16,921 nucleotides of DNA from Actinomycetota bacterium (GCA_026392575.1 JAPLBU010000237.1:905-17825), one strand, 5' to 3'; positions 1-7,242 are shown, counted from the stretch's first letter. Translations and numbers: made by a program. Notes: generated from the sequence alone by a model not told the origin.

Positions 1-1
1 C

Positions 2-553
2 AGCCTGAGTCGCCATCGGGGACGGTTCCAGGGGACATACCTGCTACTCCTGCTGGCCGCCCGGCTGCTCCCCGCCATCGTCTTGTCGGTCCCGCTGTTC
101 GTCCTCGCAAACAAGATCGGCATCGGCGGGACCTACTTCGCCGTGATCATCGCCCACCTCACGTTCGCGATCCCGTTCACGGTTTGGATGATGCGGGGCT
201 TCTTCTTGGCGATCCCACGATCCCTGGATGAGGCGGCCCAGCTCGACGGATGCAGCATGTTCGGTGCGTTCTTCCGCATCGTGCTTCCGTTGACCACAGG
301 AGGACTGGCCGCGACGGCGATCTTCTGCTTCATCAACTCGTGGAACGAGTTCCTGTTCGCACTCATCCTCACGGGCAAGAGCACAGCCACTCTCCCGGTT
401 GCTGTTCCCAACCTCATGACGCCGATCGGCACCTTCTGGGGACAGATCTGCGCCGTCGGCACAGTGACCGTCATCCCCGTCCTCGTCCTCGCGTTCATCG
501 TGCAGAAGTACATGATTGTGGGGATGACGGGCGGCGCTCTCGCAGGCGAGTGA
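2..553 (+). CDS. Carbohydrate ABC transporter permease, MalG type (5' end outside window)
   Basis: Membrane permease subunit of a sugar importer; it would pair with a second permease, a lipoprotein binding protein and an ATPase, none of which is in view. The reading frame is open from the first bases of the window, so the start is missing, and it ends at TGA 551-553. Seen: several hydrophobic segments; the cytoplasmic EAA loop, with EAAQLDG followed by F..I.LP, which docks the ATPase; the NSWNEFLFAL stretch typical of MalG proteins; and a C terminus of the usual QKYMIVGMTGGALAG form. The family is usually about 270-300 residues, so roughly the last two thirds are present. The substrate cannot be told from sequence. 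Whether it is host DNA or cargo of the neighbouring element is unclear: the missing half of tadA does not lie between it and the integrase. Confidence 0.9.
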   Translation, partial: SLSRHRGRFQGTYLLLLLAARLLPAIVLSVPLFVLANKIGIGGTYFAVIIAHLTFAIPFTVWMMRGFFLAIPRSLDEAAQLDGCSMFGAFFRIVLPLTTGGLAATAIFCFINSWNEFLFALILTGKSTATLPVAVPNLMTPIGTFWGQICAVGTVTVIPVLVLAFIVQKYMIVGMTGGALAGE

Positions 554-569
554 CCTGTTATGAGTCCCT

Positions 570-584
570 GCGCCGCGCGGGCGC
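570..584 (+). terminator. Possible weak hairpin after the permease gene
   Basis: GCGCC, a five-base loop, then GGCGC, lying 17 bases after the permease stop. The stem is short and no T-run follows, so this is only a candidate terminator. Confidence 0.22.
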
Positions 585-1053
585 TGGCAGCCTTCTTGTC
601 GCTCAGCAGACGATGATGTAGGGGTCGACCTGCCCCCGAGAAGCGCTGGTCCTGCGGCGCGGCCGCGGTGTTTGTCGGGCATGATTGTCGCTCGTCGGGA
701 TATGTCGACTTGTACTCATCTACCGCTGCATCGTGTGGGCCGCAGCGGGCACCTTCTCACGCCCGACTCTATGGCGGCAGCGGTCACCACGACGTAGTCG
801 AGGGCCCGCCCACGGGTTGTGGTGAGCCGTGCTGATCCCCCGTGAATCGAGCAACTCCGACGTGCCGATGCGGTCGGCTACAGGAGCCCAGGAACGCCTC
901 GGCGGCGTCGGCCCGAGCGACCATCACCTCACCCTTGCCGCGCAGTTTGTCGGCGATGTACTCCCCAACGGGGATCGGGGAGGGCGCATTGGGCTGCTTC
1001 GCGGCTCCGCCGTACCAGATTAGCGTCAGGCGTGAGACGAGCAGCCCTCGCGT

Positions 1054-1114
1054 GAGATCGGAGCCCCGCGGTCCTCACGAAACCGGGAGCGCATTACACG
1101 TCTTCTGTGATCAC
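1054..1114. repeat. Diverged 61-bp direct repeat, copy A
   Basis: Hand alignment with 3118-3178 in the same orientation gives 46 of 61 identical positions without gaps. The best block is ATTACACGTCTTCT, two mismatches, then GATCAC (20 of 22). The two copies bracket the AAA+ gene. Read on the minus strand the block ends in GTGTAAT, so it could carry a promoter or operator duplicated upstream of two minus-strand genes. Alternatively it is the scar of an insertion or duplication. Confidence 0.65.
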
Positions 1115-1150
1115 GTGCCTCGGCCCAAGTCGCTGGGCGTAGTCCCGCCG

Positions 1151-2998
1151 TCAGCTGGGGATGTCAGCCGCCGTGATGAGCCTGAGATCGTCGGTCGTGG
1201 GCTCTTGGATCGCCGAGACGCGGCTGGCCTGGTTCATGATCGCGTCTTCAAGGAGTTGGCGAGCGAGTCGACCGTTGCCGAAGCCGTGCTCTCTCGGCCG
1301 CGAGTCGAGCGTGGCCTGGACGGCCTCTTTGGCGTCTTTCGTGAGGTCGTACTTTCGCCGATGCGCATCGGCCAGTGCAATCTCGAGGAGTTCCGTGGCC
1401 GAGTAGTCGGGGAAGTTGATTACACGGCTGAACCGACTTCGAAGTCCAGGATTCGAAGTCAGGAAGTGTTCCATTTCCTCTGGATACCCGGCGACGATGA
1501 CCGCTGTGTCGTCGCGATGGTCCTCCATGAGCTTGACCAGGGTGTCGATCGCTTCTTGCCCGTAGTCCATTTCCGAGTTCGATCGTGCGAGCGAGTACGC
1601 CTCGTCGATGAAGAGGATGCCCCCTCGAGCCTTGTCGAAGATCTCTTGGGTCTTGATCGCGGTTTGCCCGACGTAGCCCCCGACGAGGTCCTGTCTGGCG
1701 GCTTCAACCATGTGTCCGCTGGGTAGGACTCCAAGCACCTGGTACATGCGCCCGAGCAGACGCGCAATGGTTGTCTTGCCCGTTCCTGGGTTGCCGGTGA
1801 ATACCAAATGGCGGCTGTGGGCCTCGCCGTCAGCGAGCCCCTGCTGCTCTCTTAGTGCCTGCACGCGGATCAGGTTGGCAAGACCGTGAACCGCCGCCTT
1901 GACCTCGGTGAGGCCGAGGAGGCCGTCGAGCTCTCCAAGGACGGCGTCAAGGTCCTGCGAGGTGGCGGTGGACGTTATCCGGACGGAATCCGCTGCGGCC
2001 TCCTGGAGCCGCTTGAGCTGAGCCGACCAGTTGTTCGGGTGGCCAATGCGAACGAACGCCTCCGCGACGCTCATGACTATTCCAATGGCCTCGCGCCACG
2101 TCTTGAGGTCGTCACTGACCGAGCCCCGGTCCACCCGAGTGAGGAGCATGCCCCCGCGAGCGCCCGCACGAATGTCGCGCAGGTCTTGTCGCACCCGTCG
2201 TCCCGGCCCCCAATCCCCGGTGAAGTCGGGCGAGTTCGCGGCGAAGATGTTGAGAAGCAGCGACTGCTCAAAGGACGGTGAGGCGGGTCCGAGGGCTCTA
2301 ATGCAGGCGAACCTCGAGTCGTTCCCGACCAGTTGCAGTGGTGTCACGCTCTGAGGTAGCGCCTGAAGAATCTTGCAGTCTGGACGAGTGATCAGGTCCA
2401 CGAATGGGTCGAAGCCGGAAAGCACCTCGTCGATCTTGGACTGCGGGCCACCGGGAGCGAAGAACGACATCGACCGATCCACGGCGGCGAAGAACGGAGC
2501 GACCTGATGCTGCTTGACGTTGCCGAAAGCGACCGTCCCACGGGCGGTCCAGATCGTCACGTCCGCTCCGGACCAGCTCTGTGTCGCCTGGTAGTTCTGC
2601 AACTCATTTAGGTCGAACGGCATGAAGCTGCGGACGTCCCCCGCGGGACCGACGTGGAGGTACAAGAAACGCCCTGTCGTGACAATCATCCTGGACGGCA
2701 TCAGGGATTCGGTTCCAGTGGCGACACCGAGAACGACTTCGCCAGGAAGCAGCCATTCACCGACAAGGTTCACCTCAGCGTCAGCGCATTTGCCGACCAG
2801 TCGTCGGTACGCGGTGGTGTCTGCTGGCGGCTCCCTTGTGGCCGTAGGAGTGGTGGGGCGCGCCAAGACAGCCACCGGGTCGGCCACCGGCCGGACGCTA
2901 TTCGGCTCCGTGACCCGCCCGCAGGCCGGGCACTTGGCCAGCACCAACGGGTTGTACTGGCGGCCACACTCACAAGTGCTCAACGACAGACCTGCCAT
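1151..2998 (-). CDS. Zinc-ribbon, PH-like, CbxX/SpoVK-type AAA+ ATPase
   Basis: A 615-residue ATPase, probably an ATP-driven remodeller of an unknown partner. Seen: an N-terminal zinc ribbon with C9, C11, C23 and C26; a Thr/Pro-rich linker; a segment around 80-180 with a PH-like pattern (GTESLMPSRMIVTTGRFLYLH); an unrecognised, mostly helical part at about 190-345; and a C-terminal AAA+ module. The module has Walker A GNPGTGKT 402-409, the family motif VGGYVGQTA 439-447, Walker B ILFIDEA 461-467, AGYPEEM 503-509, arginine-finger candidates R520/R522, and a sensor-2 region GNGRLAR 574-580. This module is the one in CbxX, SpoVK and the ESX protein EccA; no ESX genes are near. GTG 3142 would add 48 residues. 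I chose ATG 2998 because a GAGGGGG ribosome site lies just upstream and the ribbon begins there. It stands alone, with diverged repeats on both sides. Domain calls outside AAA+ are inference. Confidence 0.85.
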   Translation of the reverse strand: MAGLSLSTCECGRQYNPLVLAKCPACGRVTEPNSVRPVADPVAVLARPTTPTATREPPADTTAYRRLVGKCADAEVNLVGEWLLPGEVVLGVATGTESLMPSRMIVTTGRFLYLHVGPAGDVRSFMPFDLNELQNYQATQSWSGADVTIWTARGTVAFGNVKQHQVAPFFAAVDRSMSFFAPGGPQSKIDEVLSGFDPFVDLITRPDCKILQALPQSVTPLQLVGNDSRFACIRALGPASPSFEQSLLLNIFAANSPDFTGDWGPGRRVRQDLRDIRAGARGGMLLTRVDRGSVSDDLKTWREAIGIVMSVAEAFVRIGHPNNWSAQLKRLQEAAADSVRITSTATSQDLDAVLGELDGLLGLTEVKAAVHGLANLIRVQALREQQGLADGEAHSRHLVFTGNPGTGKTTIARLLGRMYQVLGVLPSGHMVEAARQDLVGGYVGQTAIKTQEIFDKARGGILFIDEAYSLARSNSEMDYGQEAIDTLVKLMEDHRDDTAVIVAGYPEEMEHFLTSNPGLRSRFSRVINFPDYSATELLEIALADAHRRKYDLTKDAKEAVQATLDSRPREHGFGNGRLARQLLEDAIMNQASRVSAIQEPTTDDLRLITAADIPS

Positions 2999-3402
2999 TG
3001 TTCCCCCTCTGGCAGCCATCGTTCCGTAGCCCGCCGACCTGTGGCAACACAAGATCAGGTGCCTACTTACGAGCCAGAGTCCCTCCGGCTTCGTCAGTCC
3101 GCTCTGCCTCGCCGCCTGCGATCGGCGCACCGGATCCCTCACGGAATTGGGGCCGTATTACACGTCTTCTCCGATCACTAGCGGACCTCGCCGTTGGCCT
3201 AGGTCTGTTCGTGACCCTCGACCCTGACGACCCCGACGACCCCGAATAGGTGCTGTGGACCTGCTCCGGTTGGTTCCGGTCCTGACTTACGACAGTGGCG
3301 AGAGTGTCAGGCCAACCGCGTGATGCGCGGCGGGATGCCGACACTCCCGAGCAATATCCGGCAGTATGCGCGGATGCTCGCAGCCTCGGATCGGCCTGAG
3401 TC
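2999..3402. other. Intergenic stretch upstream of the divergent AAA+ and membrane-protein genes
   Basis: About 400 bases between divergent starts, so it should hold promoters for both genes, though no confident -35/-10 pair was found. It contains repeat copy B (3118-3178) and, near 3222-3246, a short GACGACCCC tandem repeat. A longer start for the AAA+ gene at GTG 3142 would fall inside copy B. Confidence 0.45.
3118..3178. repeat. Diverged 61-bp direct repeat, copy B
   Basis: Partner of 1054-1114, same orientation, 2064 bases apart. It lies 120-180 bases upstream of the AAA+ start, a position suited to a promoter or operator on the minus strand. On that strand both copies share an AGAAGACGTGTAAT core and a GTGAGG motif. 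Confidence 0.65.
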
Positions 3403-3699
3403 GTGATCGAGTCAGCGTGGCTATGGGTCCTGTTCCCCTGCGCGTCGCTGCTGTCCTACACACTCTGGGTAGTGGCAGCGTTCACCATGTGCGGCGTCAG
3501 CGGTTGTGGCGGCGGCGGCTTCGGGCGGTCGGAGAATCCAGCCGCCACAGGAGTTCTCGTGCTCGTGAGCGGCGCGGTCGCAGGGCTGCCCTTGCTAGTC
3601 ACGTCGTGGAGCGAACGGCGGGGGGTGCGGACGATAGCGTTCCTGGCCGTCGCGACCCTGGTCGCGGCAGCTGGCTGGATCTTCTTGTCACGGCCATGA
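3403..3699 (+). CDS. Small three-helix membrane protein, function unknown
   Basis: A 98-residue protein starting at GTG 3403. Three hydrophobic helices are seen at about 5-29, 48-69 and 76-95. Between the first two is a Cys/Gly-rich loop (CGVSGCGGGG) with the motif FGRSENPA, and between the last two a charged turn (SERRG). This layout occurs in short uncharacterised actinobacterial membrane proteins. No strong ribosome site precedes the start, so the exact N terminus is uncertain. It is divergent from the AAA+ gene and is followed 170 bases later by another small plus-strand gene. I do not assign a function. Confidence 0.6.
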   Translation: MIESAWLWVLFPCASLLSYTLWVVAAFTMCGVSGCGGGGFGRSENPAATGVLVLVSGAVAGLPLLVTSWSERRGVRTIAFLAVATLVAAAGWIFLSRP

Positions 3700-3871
3700 C
3701 CGGCAGCGCGCAGAGGTGCCGTTCTACATCGCTCCAGCGATGGGGCGTTGGCCGGAGGACGCCGGCGAGTTCGCCACGTGGGCCTTCCCCCAACCGCTCG
3801 GTCGGCGTAGCGTCCGCAGTTGTCACGTTGCCGCGCCGTGGCGGACGATGAGAAGCACTTGGAGGACGGCG

Positions 3872-4036
3872 ATGGACGAAACTGTCGATGGCACACGGAC
3901 CTCGTGGCGGTGCAAGGTCGGAATGCACAACGGGGTCAAGAAGACCAATGACCAGGGTGGCCGCTACCTGGAGTGCTCCAGGTGTGGCAAGGAGGACAAC
4001 ATCCCCGATTCTGCGGGGCCTCGAATCGCCATCTGA
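3872..4036 (+). CDS. Small Cys/His (zinc-ribbon-like) protein
   Basis: A 54-residue protein from ATG 3872, with GGAGG eight bases upstream. That ribosome site is why I prefer it to the in-frame ATG at 3716, whose extra residues look like antisense noise. Seen: C14 and H19 in WRCKVGMH, then C35 and C38 in ECSRCGKED, a likely zinc-binding knuckle. Actinomycetes and their phages and islands carry many short proteins of this C-x4-H ... C-x2-C form, mostly without known function. It converges with the HTH gene of the element at 4212. Confidence 0.7.
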   Translation: MDETVDGTRTSWRCKVGMHNGVKKTNDQGGRYLECSRCGKEDNIPDSAGPRIAI

Positions 4037-4150
4037 GCCTCACGATCGCGGGCCGGGCTCCGGGCGCTGTCTCAGGGGTGACCCCGTTGCTTCCCTGGTT
4101 GCCTTCGGCGCGTAGGCACCGCGTTCCACATGCGGCCATCTGCTTCCACA

Positions 4151-4166
4151 CCGCTGACCACAGCGG
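4151..4166. terminator. Short hairpin between convergent genes
   Basis: Perfect six-base stem CCGCTG/CAGCGG with loop ACCA, in the gap between the plus-strand 54-residue gene (ends 4036) and the minus-strand HTH gene (ends 4212). There is no T-run on either side. The position suits a bidirectional terminator but the evidence is weak. Confidence 0.3.
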
Positions 4167-4211
4167 ACAGTGCAACGTGTCTGGGCGGCCCCGCCGCCTT
4201 CGCACTTTCGA

Positions 4212-4628
4212 TCAGTCGTCCGTGATGCCGTCCACCATTTTGAGGCCGCGGATGAACTCCCCAGTGGTCCCACCGATGACCACGGTGTTGAAGGACTTCT
4301 CTCCCGCCTGCGTTGCAAGGAGCTCAAGACCGAGGAGTCGAGACCGCTGGCCCATCACCTTGAGGACGAGGGTGGCGGAGGCGATGTCACCGAACAGCGC
4401 CTTGTCCCAATGCACGGATTGAAGGGCGTCGAGGCGGGCCAACTCGGTCTGCCTGTACTCCTCGACGGAGGAGTCCACCCGCTCCCGCAGGGCCGTGTTG
4501 ACGGCCCGCCAGGCCGTGCCCCTATTGGAGTATCCGACCTCCTTGGCGATGTCCTCGTACTCGAGGCCGGCCAGCCTCAGCTCGACAGAACGGGCCTTAC
4601 GAAACTCCGCGAGAGCCATGTCGGTCAT
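4212..4628 (-). CDS. Helix-turn-helix protein resembling a phage terminase small subunit
   Basis: A 138-residue protein. The start at ATG 4628 is fixed by a full AAGGAGGT ribosome site at 4633-4640, four bases away; the longer frame upstream is discounted. The N-terminal part (about 8-45) reads as a helix-turn-helix: a KARSVELRLAG helix, then GLEYEDIAKEVGYSNRGTAW. The middle is helical and charged (VEEYRQTELARLDAL). The form resembles small terminase or DNA-recognition proteins of actinobacterial prophages and islands, but no large terminase is present. It could equally be a regulator. It is the last gene of the minus-strand block, 133 bases after the replication protein. Confidence 0.75.
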   Translation of the reverse strand: MTDMALAEFRKARSVELRLAGLEYEDIAKEVGYSNRGTAWRAVNTALRERVDSSVEEYRQTELARLDALQSVHWDKALFGDIASATLVLKVMGQRSRLLGLELLATQAGEKSFNTVVIGGTTGEFIRGLKMVDGITDD

Positions 4629-4752
4629 GGGGACCTCCTTGCTTCCATCGTCCCGGTGCTGTCTCGCAGGGTGCGCGGACCGTTGAGTGCCAGGGGCGTC
4701 ACCGCCGAGGAAACTCCCCAGCCGATCAGGCTGTCTCATGTCCTAGATGTGT

Positions 4753-4776
4753 CCCCGTCCCTTACGGGACTCGGGG
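4753..4776. terminator. Hairpin spanning the stop of the replication gene
   Basis: CCCCG-TCCC, loop TTAC, GGGA-CT-CGGGG: a nine-pair stem with a two-base bulge. It covers the TAA stop (4762-4764) of the minus-strand prim-pol gene. It could be a terminator, or part of an origin together with the decamer repeats next to it. There is no U-tract. Confidence 0.4.
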
Positions 4777-6828
4777 AAACATCAGAAAGTTCCCATGGGA
4801 AAGACCGGGAAGCGTCGGGAACCTACGTTTCGGCGGAGAAGTGGCACTTCCTCTGCCCGACCTGCCGGCGGACGATGAGACCACGGGTGGCCCGTTGTCG
4901 ATGCCTGGCTTGCGAGCCGCAATGTCCACGATCGTTGCAATGAGGGCCTCCTGGTTGGAGGCCATCTTGGCGACTTTCATGCCTCCCGTGCCCGTCAGTC
5001 GCAGGTGGCGGGTGACGGGGTCGAACTCCAGGCGATCCTGCTCCATGTCCACGTCGCGGCCGATGGCACTGAGAAAACGATCGCCGCTCTCCTTGTCCTT
5101 GATCATGGTGAGGATGGAGTCGGGCCAGTCTTCCAGCGCGGTGGAGTTCCTTCCACGTTCAGTGTTCCAGCCCGTGTGGTTGGTCAACACGATCTCGGAA
5201 CAACCCGCCTCGCGGGCAAGCCGGTCCAGACCGCTGGTGAAGGTGTTCACCTGACTGGCGTCGTTGGAGTTATCGCCAACTCCCGCGAAGGCGCGGGCGA
5301 ACGGATCGACCATGAGGATTTCGACCTGATGCTGCTCCAGAAGCTCCCTGAGGCGCTCGCCTTCAGTGGGGTCAGCCAGGGGATTCCGCCGGCCCCTCAA
5401 GTTGACCACGAAGAGGCGGTCGGCGGGGACACCGGCCTCGTCGGCCCACCGGGCAATCTGCCACGGTGCGACCTCGTAGTTGAGCAAGGCGACCCGTCCC
5501 GTCACGGGCTCCACGTCGAACTCCCCGAGAAATCGTTCACCAGTGAGGTACGACCGAGCCGCGTTCAGCATCAGAGTCGTCTTGCCTGCCTTGCGGAACG
5601 CGACTACGAGAAGGGCTCCGCCGACTGGATGCACTCCTTCGATGCGCCAGGAAACCCCCTGAGGCCGGTCCAAGAGCTCTGTCAGGAGACCCGCGTCGAA
5701 TGGGTCGGCGGCGGGGGCGTTGCGCTGGGAGAACTCCAGTCGAGCCGCCTCCCGAACCTCGAGGTGGCGCACCTCAAGTTGCACCTCCCTAAGGAAGCCC
5801 TGGTCACGACTGGCCCCGCCCGTCTCAGTAACGGTGCCGCAGCAGGCGCGGTCGGCTTCATTCGTAAGCCCCTTGGCGACGATGAGAGCGTCGATACCCG
5901 TGACCGCTCGCCCCCACTCGGCGGTGGCCGCACGGGTGCTTCGGTGTCCGGCGCCCGACTCGCTTGCGGCCTCGATGAAGGTGCCGTGCAGGGAATCGAC
6001 GGCCCGGAGGACTCCTTGGTGCCCTTGCTCGCCCAACCGCGTGAGGCGCAGCACGCCGTCACGCATGCCGTCGTGTCTGCCTTCCTCCATCTCGGAGAGT
6101 GCCTGTCCGAGGGCCGCCTGGACTGCTGGGCAAAGCTTGCCCTTGGTCCAGAACTCGGAAGTCGAGCTGTCCGCACGCTCCCGCTCGCCTTCGCTCTTGA
6201 GGGCCTCCTTGCACCACGCTTCGGGAAGAAGCGGCAGGTCATCGACGTTGGGGAGCGCGTCTGTGATCTCCCCGGTGGTCTCATTTAGAACGCGATAGGG
6301 CCTTCCCGTCTTGGGGTGGATGGACGGCGGGGCCACCACGAACCTATGAGCGAAGCGCACGACTTCGATTCCTAGCCACTCGCCGCGCCAAACCCGCTGG
6401 GTGGCGAGCGCTGCGTATTCGTCTGGGAGTCGGTAGAGCCGGATGCCGGAAGTCCCGTCGTAGCCGTCGCCGAATCGCGAGGAGATCCTGTAGCTGAGGG
6501 GCAAGTCACCCAGCTTGGACGCCAGGGCTACCAGGGTTTCGGCACCCTGCTTGCCTTCGTAGGCATCAACATCGGCTCCCAAGACGCAGGTTGGAACGCG
6601 GGCAGCGACGTTGTCGTCACCGCGATCCTCGATCCAGAGCTGAATCTCCATCGGGGAGGCGTTCTTGCCGTCGTACCCGGTGAATCCGACAGGGATGTTC
6701 CCGTCCTTGGTCCCCGAGTCCACGGGGATTGGCGAGTAGCCCGCCTTGTGGACCGACCATGCGGCCGTGGCATAAGGCCCTCCTGACATCGCCGTGGCAG
6801 GCAGGGCTTCGTCCAGCTCGCTACTCAC
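4762..6828 (-). CDS. Replication protein: primase-polymerase plus RepA-like helicase
   Basis: A 688-residue protein, probably initiating replication of the element by priming and unwinding. Seen: an N-terminal bifunctional primase/polymerase domain (about 18-205) with GYSPIPVD, the metal-binding DVD at 86-88, and APPSIHPKTGRPYR from 166; a helical linker; then a RecA/AAA_25 helicase core (about 390-610) with Walker A AFRKAGKTT 410-418, Walker B ILMVD ending at D508, and LTNHTGW 548-554. The tail (about 640-688) is low-complexity and Ser/Pro-rich, and its codons contain phased GGGAA repeats. I prefer GTG 6828 over GTG 6837 because GAGG lies nine bases upstream of 6828. It overlaps the preceding 41-residue gene by eight bases, so the two are likely cotranslated. 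Such proteins are typical of actinobacterial prophages, satellites and integrative elements. Confidence 0.9.
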   Translation of the reverse strand: MSSELDEALPATAMSGGPYATAAWSVHKAGYSPIPVDSGTKDGNIPVGFTGYDGKNASPMEIQLWIEDRGDDNVAARVPTCVLGADVDAYEGKQGAETLVALASKLGDLPLSYRISSRFGDGYDGTSGIRLYRLPDEYAALATQRVWRGEWLGIEVVRFAHRFVVAPPSIHPKTGRPYRVLNETTGEITDALPNVDDLPLLPEAWCKEALKSEGERERADSSTSEFWTKGKLCPAVQAALGQALSEMEEGRHDGMRDGVLRLTRLGEQGHQGVLRAVDSLHGTFIEAASESGAGHRSTRAATAEWGRAVTGIDALIVAKGLTNEADRACCGTVTETGGASRDQGFLREVQLEVRHLEVREAARLEFSQRNAPAADPFDAGLLTELLDRPQGVSWRIEGVHPVGGALLVVAFRKAGKTTLMLNAARSYLTGERFLGEFDVEPVTGRVALLNYEVAPWQIARWADEAGVPADRLFVVNLRGRRNPLADPTEGERLRELLEQHQVEILMVDPFARAFAGVGDNSNDASQVNTFTSGLDRLAREAGCSEIVLTNHTGWNTERGRNSTALEDWPDSILTMIKDKESGDRFLSAIGRDVDMEQDRLEFDPVTRHLRLTGTGGMKVAKMASNQEALIATIVDIAARKPGIDNGPPVVSSSAGRSGRGSATSPPKRRFPTLPGLSHGNFLMFPRVP
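4774..4821. repeat. Phased GGGAA repeats in the 3' end of the replication gene (iteron candidate)
   Basis: GGGAA occurs at 4774, 4797, 4807 and 4817, so the last three are exactly 10 bases apart, one helical turn. An inverted TTCCC at 4790 makes the palindrome TTCCCATGGGAA (4790-4801). The cluster lies inside the last codons of the prim-pol gene beside the 4753-4776 hairpin. Rep proteins often bind such phased repeats, so this is a candidate replication origin. The origin role is inference. Confidence 0.4.
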
Positions 6829-6946
6829 CCGAACCACCCTCGTCGGTGAGGAGCAGTGCCCATACGTGGCTGATAGCGGTCAGGTCTGGTTCGGGTGCCA
6901 GCTGGATCTGCCCTTGTAGCCAAGTGGCGGTTTCGGCGGAGATCAC
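6821..6946 (-). CDS. 41-residue protein coupled to the replication gene
   Basis: A short gene between the 89-residue gene and the prim-pol gene. GTG 6946 shares four bases (GTGA) with the stop of the gene before it, and its TAG (6821-6823) overlaps the prim-pol start by eight bases. This double overlap is strong evidence of real translation. The product begins MISAETATWLQGQI and ends in an acidic, Gly-rich tail (TDEGGSGE). It appears to be one or two helices with no recognisable motif. Function unknown; context suggests a replication accessory or a coupling leader. Confidence 0.6.
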   Translation of the reverse strand: MISAETATWLQGQIQLAPEPDLTAISHVWALLLTDEGGSGE

Positions 6947-7212
6947 TGGTCACCGCCAGACACGTCAACCGCAACCTCAGGAACGGTATGCGACAGCCGA
7001 TCAAGCAGTCCCACGAGGCTGTCGCGCTGTGCCGCGGTGAGCGAAACGCCCGAGTCGACCATGTCGCTGAGGGCGATCTCGAGGCGGGATGCCACATAGT
7101 CGCTTCGTGCATCACGGAAGGCTTGCTCAGCCTCGGGGGTCGAGCCATCAGCCCTTCTGCGCCTCGCAGCGATCGCGAGACGGGATCGAGCATGGGTCCA
7201 AGAACTAGTCAA
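6943..7212 (-). CDS. Small charged helical protein of the element, function unknown
   Basis: An 89-residue protein from TTG 7212. No ATG or GTG is available in this frame upstream before a stop, and an AAGGA lies eight bases before the TTG. It has a basic N terminus (WTHARSRLAIAARRRRADG) followed by amphipathic helices. The pattern EAEQAFRDARSDYVASRLE...LTAAQRDSLVGLL recurs in small proteins encoded beside primases in actinobacterial integrative elements. The start codon lies inside a perfect 12-bp hairpin (7210-7242), so translation may be controlled. It overlaps the next gene by GTGA. Confidence 0.7.
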   Translation of the reverse strand: MTSSWTHARSRLAIAARRRRADGSTPEAEQAFRDARSDYVASRLEIALSDMVDSGVSLTAAQRDSLVGLLDRLSHTVPEVAVDVSGGDQ

Positions 7213-7242
7213 GGCAGCGTCCTTAGTACTGACGCTGCCTTG
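7210..7242. promoter_or_regulatory. Perfect 12-bp inverted repeat over the TTG start
   Basis: CAAGGCAGCGTC at 7210-7221, a nine-base loop, then GACGCTGCCTTG at 7231-7242. Read as minus-strand RNA, the 3' arm contains the TTG start codon of the 89-residue gene and part of its AAGGA site lies at the loop edge. It could be an operator, an attenuator or terminator for the integrase transcript, or an RNA structure masking the start. The arms are seen directly; the role is inferred. Confidence 0.6.

Larger units (their letters stand above)
554..1150. other. Stretch without a convincing gene
   Basis: About 600 bases between the permease stop and the AAA+ gene stop. It holds the weak hairpin at 570-584 and the first copy of a 61-bp repeat (1054-1114). 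On the minus strand, roughly 1072 down to 850, one frame stays open with protein-like composition (contains LIWYGGAAK, PIPVGEYIADKL and VMVARADAAEAFL). It has no credible start codon or ribosome site and I do not recognise it, so it may be a gene remnant. I see no tRNA and no recognisable attachment core. Confidence 0.5.

Noticed and set aside
842..1726. 294-codon plus-strand open frame opposite the AAA+ gene
   Set aside because: Overlaps the conserved AAA+ module on the other strand and has no motif of its own.
2999..3142. N-terminal extension of the AAA+ protein to GTG 3142
   Set aside because: The start at 2998 has a strong ribosome site and begins directly at the zinc ribbon. The extension runs into the 61-bp repeat and has no family-like sequence.
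3222..3246. GACGACCCC tandem repeat
   Set aside because: Only two or three short units; too small to call a functional repeat.
5005..6288. 427-codon plus-strand open frame opposite the prim-pol gene
   Set aside because: Antisense to a gene with clear primase and helicase motifs; no ribosome site and no domain.
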